64,000 nucleotides of DNA. It comes from Astropecten irregularis. Lineage: Eukaryota > Echinodermata > Asteroidea > Paxillosida > Astropectinidae. Positions within the stretch are counted from its first letter, which is position 1. Each line of letters starts with the position of its first letter. Shown one piece after another: positions 11,561-23,632 of this stretch. The notes under the pieces are model-generated. The model saw only the letters and a program-made list of their open reading frames with translations, had not been told where the DNA came from and did no database searches. Made by a program: the position numbers and the translations under genes. Where the stretch lies: the NCBI GenBank assembly GCA_963971285.1, contig OZ020255.1:19437046-19501045 (forward strand), given 5' to 3'.

Positions 11561-13009
11561 TCGCCCGATCCTTTGATCCGAGCGGACTTGGTCCCCTTCA
11601 ACTTTCAACCCATCGTTTCGATACACATTTAACCGTGATGTTCCACCAGACGGAGCAAAGTAGTCCCCCATACACGGCCTTCATGTTCCCACCATGAACT
11701 GTAAATGAGGCTCATGAAGGATTTCCCGTCCGGAACCGAGAGATGAAAGTTAAAATCCACTCCAATCGCCCACTCAAGTTACCGTACGAATAATTATTTT
11801 GTTTAAACCACACCAAATGTTTAGAGTCTTATACACTTATAACAGTTTTAAATTGTTTATTCGTGTCCAGTGCAGTTTGAATAAGTCAAATACTGGCTTT
11901 TGCCCGCCTTGTCATTTCTCACTTCCAAAACCTCGGCATTTTGACACAAAATAAATCATCACGGGTTAAAATTAATAGCGACTTGCCAACATTTTGATCA
12001 ATTTGCTTTCCCCTAACTTGTTTGATTTGTCTTGGTGCAACGACAGTATACACGTGTTTTGTAATTTTTGAGGAAAAACAGATGATACATAAATATGTCA
12101 TAACGAAATTTAACATCCAATGTTCATCTTTATTCTCAGTAGTCGACATTTCTCCCGGTTCTGTTTTGTTTCGAGTCTTAATTTCCTGTCTGCACCGGCA
12201 GGGCTCGGGGCTCAGGCCTGAGCCTTCAGACGCTAATATCAACCAACATTACACAATATGTGTTGAAAAACAACGAATAATCACTCATTTCATGTAAGAA
12301 ATTCATCTGGTAAAAATCCTCCACAATATGATAATAATCCACCCAACATCTTGTTAAGTACTGATTTATACGCCCCTTGTATTATACGTATGGGCTGCAC
12401 TTTAATGCAACGTATAACGTTACTATACGTCAATGCATCGGCAGCGGTGAGTCTTAACAATTTGAAAATTGGAAGCCGTTCCAGGTTTAGTTCGTAAAAT
12501 GCTCAACATAGCCTCTATGTTACCAGCAAGACCAGTTTTAGCATCTTTGATAAGCACCCTATCCGACCATAAAATTCAATTTGAGTTCCCATCGATGGGA
12601 AACCCGTTAAAAATGAAATTTATGTGTGACAAAAATCCGCGGCGTGTGAAAATTAGCATTTTTCAGGAGTCGCGGCAAGGCAAATAACGTGGAACGGAAA
12701 ATCGTTAACGAAGAAACACTAACAGAATATCAGACAGCACTGGAAATGGTAGATTGTTAATATGTGAGGATGTTAGTGCAAGATATTACCCAGTAAATGG
12801 GTGAAATCAACCCGCGTTGGAAACCCTATTCCATCCAGCGCGTTGGCTATCATCTCTCTTTTCACACGTACACAGAATCTATCCTTAACCCCCACTGATA
12901 CATGGCGATTACGCGCGCTGAAAATTTAGCGAAAATACACAGACAGAAAACAAACAAGGCAACGGACAAACCACCTCGTCACCTCCCGTACATCTAACAT
13001 TTCGTTTGG
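11561..13009. other. Non-coding, nothing recognised
   Basis: Short overlapping frames near 11.9-12.3 kb on both strands resemble no known protein. The sequence becomes GC-richer after 12.8 kb, leading into the island that follows. Confidence 0.45.
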
Positions 13010-13800
13010 CTATTGTCCGGGCAGCATTTTGGTGCTTTGTCCGGGATTCAGGCGAGCCAGGAAATGGACGATTTCAACGAAACCTGCGTGGGAAGCCACA
13101 CAGCGCCATACCTCCCCCCGATCAGTGGCCATCTTGAATTTGGAGAGAATTTCTGGCTGATTCCACGACCAACCGTGCAGGATTGCAGCCGATATTACGC
13201 CACTTCCGAGTCGAATCGGGCCAAACCCATACGAAATCAAGCAGTACGGATAACAGACAACGTGTTTTACCTTAAATCCCGGGGTGAACTGTCCTGAATC
13301 CGTCGAAGGAGTCGAAAAACGGACGGTGTTTTGATCCCGCTCCGATGCCGCGATGTCGTATTCCAAGCTTGAGTGTATTGGCCACCATACGTGTACGTAT
13401 TGGTTGCAGCTAGCTGACGCAGGGCCGTTTGTATAGTGTATCCTGTGTACAGTGCAGTGTGTACCGCGATGGGCCCGCTCCCTTTTTACACGTACTGTGT
13501 GTGCAGCGCAGGCGAACTGCAAAAACACATCAACCATACGTATGGGTTCCTTCGTATGGTTCGGTACTGGGGAAAATGAATGGCGTTTGGTGATCACGTG
13601 ACGTGAATTCCAGTCAATAGCGGTGCATTTATCAGACGGCAGTGTGGCTCTCTCTCTCTCATGACGGTGGCGCAAGGGCATTAATATCTGACGGGACTCC
13701 CCACGGGTCCCCCACCTTGCCTGCCTGGTGAATCACTGCCCGTTGAGAGCTCTGTCAGGCCAGCCGCTGCTGAGGTCTGGACGCTCCCTCGTCCGCCAAG
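13010..13800. promoter_or_regulatory. GC-rich island 1, candidate promoter (probably minus strand)
   Basis: CpG-rich compared with its surroundings. It contains an E-box CACGTG (13595-13600) and GGCCATCTTG (13127-13136), the reverse complement of the YY1-type CAAGATGGCC. In the minus direction that word would give an M-A-T start with a good Kozak context, followed by 40 codons to a stop. A 223-codon minus frame spans the island but looks like a by-product of base composition. Promoter function is an inference. Confidence 0.35.
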
Positions 13801-16213
13801 AACAAAAAAATAATCATAAATGATAATAACGAAGGAAAATTAAGCGAAACTGACATCTTCACGCATCCAACTCCAGGGATGTTGTGACTCGCTGTTCTTG
13901 GGCGATCGAAAGGATTGTCCCAAGCATTTGAAGCCGCAATTTTGTCAGCTTATTTCACTGATGTAACACAGCGACAAAATAAATAGCTTTTGAATGATTG
14001 TTAAAGGCAAGAGTTTATTTGGATAACCTTTAGGATGGAAGACGGCAGACTGTTTAATTCCTCGAGAAAAGCACTTAATTGCATCAATGTTTGATTTGTT
14101 TGCCCTAATTTAAAAAGCAAGCAGCTCAGAGCATAGCTCAACGGTTGCTGGATGCCATGATGGTTGAGTTGAGTCTGACCTTGATTACGCAAACGCAATT
14201 TTGTTTTCGTGTGAACTTGACAAACATCTGTACCTGTGTGAAATGCAAGCTTCCGGCACGTTGGCCCAGGTGGACTACCGTGATCGTTTCAGGTACGATA
14301 TAAGAACTCGATCCAGTCCAGACTGTTTTGATATTTATCCCAGTGAAGACGGACGCGGTGTGACGACTGAAGTGCGGGTTCACGAGCTGAGTCTGATGAA
14401 AATGCTTTGAATTGATTCAAGTTTAAACCCCATCAGCTCCGATTCCAATTAAACGTGTATGGTGGGCGATTTCCCTGTCTCACAAAGTTGCTTTGTCGTG
14501 TAGTGTTGCTAGCCGCTTGTATTACATAGCATACAACCCCGAAAGTTCCGATTGGTTCTGAAATCTTCCTTTGATATTGTCACCCGTCTTGGGCCTTGCT
14601 AGAGGTCGACTTTTAATGAAGTGCTCTGCTGTATTCAGTCACAAACGAAAAGAAACTATCAATCGATTCGTCATTTCATAAATTATGAATATATTCAGGC
14701 GATGGCACTTAATTTTCCTTAAAGGCGTCAACGAAACTAAGAACGCCTGGGTATTGTTTTAAAATTACAACTTTACAAGCTATGCTTCCATGCGTCTGCA
14801 ATATTTGGAACCGATTGTGACGTCTTTGCTCCGGTCTTTATTTCAAATTTGCTAAGGTTTGCTGATTCGAAAATATCGGGCGCGATGTTCGATTGAGAGA
14901 TTCTGTCAGAAGCTTAGAAGCTAAATTTTTCAATATTGACGCGACCAATGATATAATTTTATGCAAAATAACTCGTTCTTTATTTAGGCTTACACCCATC
15001 GGTAAAATACATCTTAACATTACCTTTAAGACTATATTACTTTATGAATTCACATGAACTTCATAGATATCAATAATTGGGCCGGGAACTGAGCTTTGAA
15101 AGAAACATTTTGATTGTGAAACAAATCCCAGGATCTTTTTAAGTTAAACATTTTTCATTTTTTTATAAAATGGCTAGAAAGAATTTTAACATCAAAATCA
15201 CTGAAATGACGAGTTGTTTCTTTCTTTAGAAAATTGTTGTTACCTCTGATCAAATTGTTCTGTGGTTTAATGTATTTCACTTATCGGGAACTTGAAGCGT
15301 TTCTTTTTTCGTCAAAATAAAACAGTTCTGCATGTTATTTTATGTGACTGCTTTTTCGAGGAAATGCTACAGTTTTGTACAGTCATCGTATAAGCTTGTT
15401 AGCATAGAAAGTGAATAATATTTCCTGGAATGTATGGCTGCCATCAACGATAGTACGACTTCACGGAAACCATGAGTCCCTCTGGAAAGTGATAATTTAT
15501 TGACAATCTCCGTACTGTACGTGCGAGAACTTATAACAGCATGCGTTAATATATATCGCCGTCACGGTACAAGCACGATGAATGGGAAATACATAAAGTA
15601 TATCTTTCCCAGGCAAGTTCACTCATGTTTCAATCCATGTCATTTTGACAAGAGGTCGTAGGGAATGAGAGATCTAGGCCTGTACCGAATACCGAGTCGG
15701 CTTGTGTTTCCATGGGGTCAGGGGTTCCTCTGGCGCTGGAGTTTTGCCCTCGGTGTAATTGGTACACGTATGGTACAGACTGCGGCGGTGTATTACCGGC
15801 CAGTCGTACCTAGAAGTACATGGTGCTTATGGGGCTCGCTGCCTTGGAGCCCAATACGTCAGGTTGGCTGTGATATCACTTCACCGTACTTTATGGGACA
15901 GACTTCGGGGGGAATAAATCTACTTGCCATCGGGCGAGATAACATACCACCTCTCGCCTAAAATGAATAAAGAAAACTTGCCTTATCAATTATTTCTTTT
16001 TTACCATTAAATAGAGAATTTTTGTGTGTGCAAAGAACGCAAAGAAAGCATAATCGAGAGAGATATTTTCACGAGAAATCGGTTTATCTTCTCCTGTGAC
16101 TTGAGTATAGGAGTTGAGGCCAAAGTGGATTCTGCTTGGAGGAAGACGACCTCTTTAATTTGTTGGATTCTCCGTCACCCTTTGATCGTTTCCGGTGAAG
16201 TCTAGTACACTAA
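13801..16213. other. Non-coding stretch
   Basis: Mostly AT-rich. Bases 15650-15960 are GC-richer, with a 98-codon plus frame that matches nothing I know. A run of words there (CAGGGGTTCCTCTGGCGCTGG, shortened here) looks repeat-like, but no second copy lies in this window. Confidence 0.4.
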
Positions 16214-16446
16214 GGGCGTTTACGAAACAGAGGCTCCGTCTCAGGCTCAGCCTGCTCCACTTTTGTGAATCCATTCTGAAATAACGGGTATCAAAATAGA
16301 GGCTTGGCAGCAGTTCGGAAGTAGATTCTCTGGTTTGAAAAGGAAGACAGAGATTCATCTTCAATGAAAAACCACAACCTATATTTTCAGCATATGGATG
16401 ACCGAGCTGATGAGCCTGAGCCTTTAGCCTCCGTTTCGTAAACCCT
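16214..16446. mobile_element. Palindromic MITE, family C (GGGCGTTTACGAAAC ends)
   Basis: Left end GGGCGTTTACGAAACAGAGG, right end CCTCCGTTTCGTAAACCCT. Interior landmarks are ATAACGGGTATCAAAATAGAGG, shared in shortened form with copies at 20555 and 36499, and TTCAATGAAAAACCACAACC. No coding capacity. Four other copies lie in the window. Confidence 0.8.
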
Positions 16447-16594
16447 ATAAGTTCCCTTCCTCCCACTGAAGTTATATTTCGCTCATTTTTCCCAACATCA
16501 TCTCGACATTAATGATTCACAAATCTGATATCCTCTCCGTCCTTTCATCTTCACGACCTGGCACAAGATCAACAATTCTGTGAAATGATTTTAA

Positions 16595-16745
16595 AAATAT
16601 ACCGTGGGCGTTTTTCGCTGTTTTCTCAAAAAAGTGACCACCGTATAGGACTGCAAATTGCACAGATGACTGTTACTGTATCTTTCTTGATATTTTTGCC
16701 CATGAATCTGCTTTTATTTTCTTCGACAAAAACCAAAGCTTTAAT
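16595..16745 (+). mobile_element. Family T MITE fragment (right half)
   Basis: CGTTTTTCGCTGTTTTCTCA, CACCGTATAGGACTG, CACAGATGACTGTTACTGTA and TTGCCCATGAATCTG match the right half of family T. Both the left half and the terminal repeat are missing or decayed. Confidence 0.6.
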
Positions 16746-17074
16746 TAGCTTTAATTCTGCGCGTGTATTGAGCGAGTTGCCTTACAACAGGCATTTGATT
16801 TTGAAACAGACCTATGGATGGGATTTTTTTGTACCTTTTGGACTGGAAACAGATGACAGTTGACCGTCTCCAAACCTTTATTTTACCAATTTTATTGATT
16901 GATCAAACGATGATTGACTGATATATCGATCAATCCAGAACTGGGCAATATAGTATCGATCCATTGCCGATCTATAATCGTTTGATACTTTCACGTATAC
17001 TGATTGGTTATCGATATCGAGATTAGTCTATTTATCGATCATGTCGTATAGATCAATGAAGCAATAATTGGTCG
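16746..17074. other. AT-rich spacer enriched in ATCGAT/TTGATTGAT words
   Basis: Between 16890 and 17060, TATCGAT, TTGATTGAT and GATCAAT recur in both orientations, more often than elsewhere. No gene is supported. Confidence 0.4.
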
Positions 17075-17291
17075 TCAATATTTATAATTATATTTGCAAA
17101 TCATGCGCTGGCTCAGGTGGGATTCGCACCCACGACCTCCATGCTTCAGTGCAGATGCCATACCGCTAGGCCACCGAGATAGCTGGGGTCAGCGAGGTGA
17201 ATCGAATCCAATATCGCGACGGGTACCGGGCAAGCTAATTTGCATATTTCTATCTCCTCCACGAAAACTCATCAATATTTATAATTACATT
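17075..17291 (-). mobile_element. tRNA-derived SINE, family IV, with target-site duplication
   Basis: A minus-oriented tRNA-like head (in plus reading GGTGGGATTCGCACCCACG and ACCGCTAGGCCACCG, i.e. reversed B and A boxes) lies in a 177-bp body. It is flanked by a 20-bp direct repeat, TCAATATTTATAATTA(T/C)ATT, at 17075-17094 and 17272-17291 with one mismatch. That is the target duplication expected of LINE-mediated insertion, and it suggests a fairly young copy. Confidence 0.75.
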
Positions 17292-17850
17292 GTTCAGTCA
17301 ATTATAGTATTGATTGGTAACTTATCGATACATCTGTCGTTTCTTTTGATCAGCAGTGCTATCATAAGTTGTAGATGGAATACCTTTTAACCTTCCTGCT
17401 TTCCAAATAATACTCTTTTTATTTGTTTATGTTTCTTCTTATAGTTGCTTTTCCAACTCCTTTTCAATATACCTTCATTATCATTTACGATATACACGTA
17501 TCTCCTATAATGTATATTATGAATAGTTATTAGTTGTTGTATAGTGTGTTTTTAGTTCGTAGGTTTTTGTCAACTTTGGGCATTTCTTTACAAGCATTCT
17601 TGGCTTCTGAAAATGCACCAATATTTGTTCTGTATCCATTTACCTATTTACATTTTGATTTTGATTTGCCTCATTCCTCAATAATAGTACTTTCCTGTCA
17701 ATATATTTACCAATATGGAAATAAATGTAACATTGAATGAACGAATGAATGAATGAATTTCGATTCTGAGTTTTTTCTTTCCCTGAACATGCCTCTCAAA
17801 TTATTCTTTACATATTTCAGGAATCCTCAGTTTACATTCAAATATGATAA
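17292..17850. other. Non-coding, AT-rich, nothing recognised
   Basis: T-rich DNA with a short GAATGAAT tract at about 17738-17757. No gene is supported. Confidence 0.5.
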
Positions 17851-17935
17851 TCTGATCATCAAATAACCACAAGGTAAACTGACTGAAATTAAAGTCATTG
17901 AAAAGTGAACAAAGAAAAATTTACTGGAGCAAGAT
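17851..17935 (-). mobile_element. SINE family I, tail fragment
   Basis: ATCAAATAACCACAAGG, AAACTGACTGAAAT, AGTCATTGAAAAGTGAACAA and TTTACTGGAGCAAGAT match the reverse complement of the family I tail and the edge of its tRNA head. Confidence 0.65.
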
Positions 17936-18702
17936 AATCTACATAATAGTGTCTTTTCTATACCTAGTTGCATTCTTAAGTGTCTTCACTTCCGCTGAAA
18001 CGTATGTAAATTCAACACCTGTCTTTTGAAATGTTTGCGTGGGAACTACAAGTCCACATTTGAAACTATATCAGTTATGGAATTGAAGCCAACAATGTAC
18101 CCCGGTCGTGAAGGCTGGGAGCTCTCGTATAACAGATCCAGTTTATTCCTCCAAACAGCCCCCATAATGACGCCATCCTCCCCCACCATTCAGTATCAGC
18201 CCCCGCCCTCTACGTCAATACCCTTGACAATCAACTCCCACTATAATGTTTACAAGTCTCAGCATTCACCGCGAGATGTCACTCTCGGTCTCCGAGCGGA
18301 CTTCTTCCGAAGTGCGGAAGCTCTGGTTGTCAACTCGGTGTTCCGGGGCATGCTGGTGAAAGGCTGGGGGAAAGGCTGGGGGGAACTGTGCTTAGCTTCC
18401 CCCTGCAGCCGCATTCTGTGTATCCACAATTATTGAGAATTCATTCGGTCTGATTTTAGAAACAGAGGCTGTATTTTCGGTCGGAATTGCGTTGGTGTGG
18501 TGGAAATTTCCAATCAGGCTGTTCTTTATCTAACCAGGCTTTATGTGGGACTGCACCGCGTATAAGACTCATCCTTACTGCGTGTCTGCGACCAAGAAGA
18601 GAAACTCACTGTCTACTCGGGAAGCTGGAAGTCACTTTGGATTTCTGGGCCCTGGAAGAGGAGACTCCGTGTAATCATGGAGGTATGGTGAAAGGCCTAT
18701 AG
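17936..18702. other. Non-coding with a GC-rich patch at 18090-18440
   Basis: The patch carries a 136-codon plus frame rich in Ser, Pro and Thr at its centre. It has no splice-site framing and no similarity that I recognise. It may be a small regulatory island or a lone unknown exon; I do not call it a gene. Confidence 0.35.
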
Positions 18703-18980
18703 GGAGTTGGCGTAGCGGTTCTTTCCTCACCTTTCACCTCTGGTGGCCAGGGTTCGAGTCCGGCTCGGTCCACAAGTGGATTGGTGTTTTTTTTAGTCCC
18801 TACCCGATTTTGTGGGTTTTACCCAGAATATTACTCTGGGGTTTTCCTCCCACCTCTAAAACTGTATCTTCTTCTCATCATCTTTCCATAAAAGGCTTCA
18901 TCAGGGTTTCGAGCTTACAGTGCCTGTGATGGCGCTTTTGAGGAATCCTTGGTTTCATCACCGGAAATAGATAATAATAC
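18703..18980 (+). mobile_element. tRNA-derived SINE, family II, full-length copy
   Basis: Head GTTGGCGTAGCGGTTCTTTC with B-box GGGTTCGAGTCCGGC. The body has CACAAGTGGATTGG, TTTTACCCAGAATATTAC, CTCATCATCTTTCCAT and GGCGCTTTTGAGGAATCC. It ends GGAAATAGATAATAATAC. This is the best-preserved of three copies. Confidence 0.8.
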
Positions 18981-19000
18981 TAATTACCGGGGATGGGTCA

Positions 19001-19249
19001 TTAGGGAGACTGTCTCATTGGGTCGTGCACAAACTTTACTTACCTATTTCTAAACATCCTCCAAACCAATGAACTTGAAATGGACATATGTTCATATTGA
19101 GAGCATTCTCTGTCTTCTATTTAAATATGGACTGTAAAAATATGTCTTTAAAAGGTAGCTGGTACAATAATAGGGAGACAAGAAAAAGTCTCCCTATTGG
19201 CAGATGTCTCCCAAAATGTTCACTTTTAAACGTTTAAGTGGCTCCCTAA
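19001..19249. mobile_element. MITE family I (TTAGGGAGAC ends), short copy
   Basis: Shares TTAGGGAGAC, GGGTCGTGCACAAACTT, CTAAACATCCTCCAAACC and AATGGACATATGTTCATATT with the longer copy at 39520. The right end GGCTCCCTAA is a decayed inverse of the left end. Confidence 0.65.
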
Positions 19250-19640
19250 TATGCAATTTAGATGCGCCATCTATGATTATAGCACTCCTCTGCTTCACCG
19301 GCGATGCATCTTCACTATGGGGCGCCTTTAACGTGAGATGAACAACCACATTCGTCCGTGGTTATGTATGGCTTTACACAATAACTCGTTTATAATCGTC
19401 AGTGAACATGATGAATCCTTTCATATACATCAAGTATAATTGATTCATCTGTCTCTATATATCCCTGCGGTCTACGCGTAGTCTATTGTAATATTTATAG
19501 TCATTACGTATGCTTTTTATTCATAATCGACCTACGAAGAGGACTGCATAATTCATATAGAATCGGACAATAGAATATTCCATGACTAATTCAATGAACT
19601 TGAAATGTATAAGTGATTGAAGGGTATTGTTTGTTTGGTG
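19250..19640. other. Non-coding spacer
   Basis: Nothing recognised. Confidence 0.5.
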
Positions 19641-19823
19641 TTATTGTTGTTGTTGTTGTTGTTGTTGTTTTGGTTTGGGTTTCTCGTTTGAAAAATGAAG
19701 AAGAAGAAGAACAACAACAACAACAGCAGCAGCAGCAGCAACAACAACAACAACAAACAACGACAGAAGCAGTAGCAACAACAGCAACAACAACAACAAA
19801 CAAACAACAACAACAGCAGCAGA

Positions 19824-19854
<31 letters not shown>

Positions 19855-20060
19855 CCACCAACAACAACAGCAGCAGCAGCAGCAACAGCAGGAACAACAA
19901 CAGCACCACCACCAACAACAACAACAACACGACAACAACAGCAACAGCAGCAGCAATTTTGATTTTCCAAACAAGAAACCAAATACAAAGCAGTAACAAC
20001 AACAACATCAACAAAAACCGCGGCAACAGCATCAACATCAGTAGCAACAACAACAACTGC
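19641..20060 (+). repeat. Compound trinucleotide microsatellite (GTT, GAA, CAA/CAG)
   Basis: Begins with about nine GTT repeats (19641-19669). A short GAA tract follows at about 19697-19710, then more than 300 bases of interspersed CAA and CAG. Apparent reading frames here are poly-Gln, poly-Leu, poly-Cys or poly-Val, depending on frame and strand. There is no flanking exon structure, so I treat it as non-coding. Confidence 0.9.
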
Positions 20061-20554
20061 AGCAGCCTGTATGAGCAGCTGGATATATAGGGAAAATCAG
20101 ATTTGCACCAAAAAAAACCCCAAACACCACAGCAAACAAACAAACAAACATAACCTTGTAAAAGCACCCTGCAACGCCAGTGAAAGTGTGTGAAATCATA
20201 GACTAGTTTTGATGTATAAATTGAATTGTAAAGAATTATTCCTGTTATGCACATTACATATTTGCAACTGATCATGCATTAACTCCCTATTCTCCCGCTC
20301 AACTATATAACAGTAACAACCAAAGGAACAAAGGTCATCATAATATCGTATTTTGTGTTAATATTATGACACGCTACATGCACGGTCAGTGTAATACTAA
20401 TAGTATCTGTTGTGTGTTTTCGTCACTTTGGATATCACAACAACTGGCAAGATGTCTCGTAGTGACCTGATGTGCCGCGTTGTTTCTCTCTGTCCAAAGG
20501 TCAGGAAAAGAAGAAGAAGAAGCTTTTTGCGTCATGATTTATGTCGATTTTATG
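20061..20554. other. Non-coding spacer
   Basis: Contains short CAAA repeats near 20133-20150; otherwise nothing recognised. Confidence 0.5.
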
Positions 20555-20785
20555 GTCGTTTCAGGCTCCGTCTCAGGCTCCGACTCCATTTCTGGAATCC
20601 ATTCTGAAATAACAGGTATCATTTTAGAGGCTTTTGGCTGCGGTTCTGAAGTAGATTATCTGGTTTGAAAAGGAAAACAGAGTTTGAACTTCAATGAAAA
20701 ACCACAACTTATATTTTCAACATAATGGCTGACAGAGTTGGGGCCGGAGCCTGAGTCTGAGCCTCCATTTCATATTAAAATCCCT
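20555..20785. mobile_element. Palindromic MITE, family C, decayed
   Basis: GTTTCAGGCTCCGTCTCAGG at the left, then ATTCTGAAATAACAGGTATC, TTTTGGCTGCGGTTCTGAAG, TTCAATGAAAAACCACAAC and AGCCTCCATTTCAT at the right. The terminal GGGC motif is lost on the left. Confidence 0.65.
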
Positions 20786-20970
20786 AAAGACTGTGTTCTA
20801 TACCAATATTGATGGAATGGAGTTAGTTTCATTGCGAAGTCATCTGCAAAATGTAACACATGACACACAATGTAATAAATGTGTGTGTCTATGACTGAGC
20901 AAACAAATGGACTCGATTCGCTAAAGTCAAACGTGAATCACAATATTTGTAGCTTTCGGTTTTCCTTTAA

Positions 20971-21322
20971 AGGTACAGTATAACCCGTATCGGTAACATG
21001 CCCAAACAATGGTCACAGATTTACGTATAACTTTCAGGATATGAATATTGTGCTGGTAGAAACATACCGTTAGAATATTTCCGCCTGAAATGGTGTATTT
21101 ATCCAGAAATTAGTCAAACAAAGACCGAAAACAGTTTTGATCTCTGGGTAAGATCAAAACCATGTTTTTCACTATTTTCTCGTGACTCAGATTGCTAATT
21201 GAGCTCAAATGTTCACAGGTTTATCATATCATGTACATGCTGGATCAGATAAAGAGTGTAAGTGCTGTTCTGTGTGACCATGGAGGAAGTAGTGTGACCT
21301 TTATCAATCATGTATTACACCT
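20971..21322. mobile_element. TTAA-flanked MITE, family T2
   Basis: TTAA at 20967-20970 and 21323-21326. It starts AGGTACAGTATAACC and shares CACAGATTTACGTATAACTT, GCTGGTAGAAACATACCGTT and AATGGTGTATTTATCC with family T, but its right half differs (CTCGTGACTCAGATTGC). T2 is therefore a sister family with a different right end. Confidence 0.75.
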
Positions 21323-21421
21323 TTAACAATAATATTGGTATGGATTTATGGCTGAGGGAACTTGACGGTCACGATACAGCATCGTTAATGTTTGGCCCGG
21401 TATAGTAAGCATGCATGGCCT

Positions 21422-21572
21422 GGGGTCGATTTCACCAAACTCTTCGTAACTTACGATCAATCGTAGGACTTTTGATGCACGGAAACCCTACGTGGGATAA
21501 GTCACCTGCGACGGGTTATATCCCTCGTAACTCGAGTTACGATCGATCGCAGGGCTTCGTGAAATCGACCCC
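21422..21572. mobile_element. Palindromic MITE, family B
   Basis: GGGGTCGATTTCACCAAACT at the left, GGGCTTCGTGAAATCGACCCC-type right end, and core AACTCGAGTTACGATCGATC. It is flanked by CCTGG on both sides (one shared C with the element end), possibly a target duplication; other copies do not confirm this. Confidence 0.8.
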
Positions 21573-22924
21573 TGGCAGTATATAGAAGGCCCATCGGCGT
21601 TAAAGATGTACAATTCGCGCTTTTGCCGAATTTTGTTTTGGGTGACGAATACATTCTAATAATGATATTACAAGTAAACGTGAGTACTTTCTTACGTAAT
21701 TTCTTTGTTAATTGGATTAGATTTCCAATAACAGTACAACTACCTTTCTTTCTTTCTTTGTTCTTTTTTCCTTTGGATTTTTGCATCCCCTTAAAAGTGG
21801 CGCCCGAGGTATGTGCCCCTCCCCACCCCGTACATACGCCACTGGTCACAGAATTTATAACTTTTTAGCCTCATGCTTCTACGTACATCTTTGCTTTCGC
21901 GTCATTTATACACCTTTTAAAAAAAATCGCCCTAATGTTATGCGGATTTAACTTCATATTTTCTAGAATTCATATATTACAAATCTTATAATACAAACAT
22001 GTAAAATATGCGAGTTGCCTCATTTTACTATCATTCATGTCCAGAGTTTTCCCGCGTTAATAAATTCAATGAAATATTGATTAGGCTTGATAGAGCCTTG
22101 TGTGCCATATAACAGGTTTCAATTGTGAACGAATAGGACGCATCCCAGTGTTAGGTTTGTCATAGACAAACGCTGTCAATTTGTACCTGAATGTTGTACG
22201 GACTCGATAGGCAACGCTCCAACTTGTCATGGGTGAAACGGTGGATGATCTCGTCGGACAAACACCGCGGCATCACTAGTTTGGCGATTTAACTTGATTT
22301 CAAACTCCAAGTTATCTGGGGGGAAACATGTTACTAGAAATCCAGACCTTTAATTCCGAACTGGATCAATCATTACCGATCGATCATTCAGTTGTTTCAT
22401 TGCTGGAATGACTGAATTGTTTCGATTAGAAATGCCACTTTTCTGGTTTTAGCCTGAATTCAGGGTTTTTCCAAGAAATTTGACAAATATATAGCACTTG
22501 ATTTCTTCTGAAACATCAAGAAAACATATTTTTTTGAAAAGGGTTAAGGGTAGTTTCAGGTTTGGGGGGCTGGGTATTAAAGGTGTTTCAGTTTTTTTTT
22601 TATGAAATTTTGTTGGCATCTCTGTTTGATTTAGATGAAGCTATACCGTATTACTTCAACAAACTGTACAAAATTAACCCAGCAAAGAGCCGGAACATTG
22701 GAGTGGCGATAATCTGTGTTCTCTTGCGAAATTTCGTCAGAGTTCTACCATCCGTGCATCCCGGTGGTAGATTTCGAATCGATTTTCGCGTAAGGAGCAA
22801 GACACGGCCACAATTACGCAGGTATTTTGCTTAAGAGTTATTTCTAAAACTAGTTCAGATTCCGGGGGGAAAAGAGAAGAAAGAGAAGACGGAAATTAAT
22901 CAATCAGTTTAAGTGGAAGGGGTT
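21573..22924. other. Non-coding; second copy of a dispersed repeat
   Basis: Bases 22435-22627 share words with 3204-3350 in the same order. The segment at 21800-21845 has a CCACCCCGTACATACGCCACTGG end reminiscent of hAT-type termini, but no partner end is found. No gene is supported. Confidence 0.45.
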
Positions 22925-23025
22925 AAGTTGATACCACTTTGGTTCCTTGATACTTTCTACAATTTTGACCTGGGTTCGAATCCCACCGTTGGGCTCAACC
23001 CGTGGCTTGGGTTTGCAGTCTTTTA
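22925..23025 (+). mobile_element. tRNA-like SINE fragment
   Basis: CTGGGTTCGAATCCCACC is a perfect B-box. It is followed by CAACCCGTGGCTTGGGTTTG, which resembles the region after the family II head. No acceptor stem can be drawn. Confidence 0.45.
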
Positions 23026-23270
23026 TGACTTCCAGGATTTATACGAAAATGTTCATATACTAGTATAGAGAACATGAAATTCAATCATTTAGTGTTCAAA
23101 ACGCATATAATTATCATAAAACTAAACCTTGAAAATCTCATCAAAATCGGTCTTCACGTTTTCCCAGAAAACAACAGATAAAGGTAGCCTTGTTATTTTC
23201 TTGTGCGCGTTAAGAACGGTAGTTGACTTCGATTATTGTAGTACCTTTTGTTTAATAGTCCAACTTTTAA

Positions 23271-23628
23271 AGGGATGGTACAGAACTGTTTTTTTTCTTT
23301 GCGACAAAACCGTTGCTGACAGTGAAAGTACATTATGTAATCCATCGTATACCTTAACTGACAAGTTTGAGGTCAATCGGCCATCTGGGTCACGAGAAAA
23401 TAGTGAAAATCCGTTTACACATTTCAACGATATTATGCGTTCATAATAAAACGCTTTGAAGCGATTTATTCCAATCGGAAAATAGTTTCATTTATTTCTC
23501 AACGAATATGGCATTTCAGACAAAACAATTTCATGCATGGGATGTTTTCATCACCATGCAGGCTTTATGTTTTATGCGAATCTGTGATCTTGAAGTGTAT
23601 TTTGTCTTACCAATTCTGTACCATCCCT
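23271..23628. mobile_element. TTAA-flanked MITE with AGGGATGGTACAGAA ends
   Basis: TTAA at 23267-23270 and 23629-23632 flank AGGGATGGTACAGAACTG and its inverse CAATTCTGTACCATCCCT. The interior has GAGGTCAATCGGCCATCTGG and GTCACGAGAAAATAGTGAAA, related to the right half of family T2. It has well-preserved termini and no coding capacity. Confidence 0.85.
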
Positions 23629-23632
23629 TTAA

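Noticed and set aside
13010-13681. 223-codon minus-strand frame
   Set aside because: It lies in a CpG-rich island with few stops. The peptide has no domain, no similarity that I know and an overlapping plus frame.
19586-20275. Long reading frames (up to 229 codons) with poly-Leu, poly-Cys, poly-Gln or poly-Val runs
   Set aside because: All come from one CAA/CAG/GTT microsatellite read in different frames and strands. There are no exon boundaries or non-repeat protein sequence.
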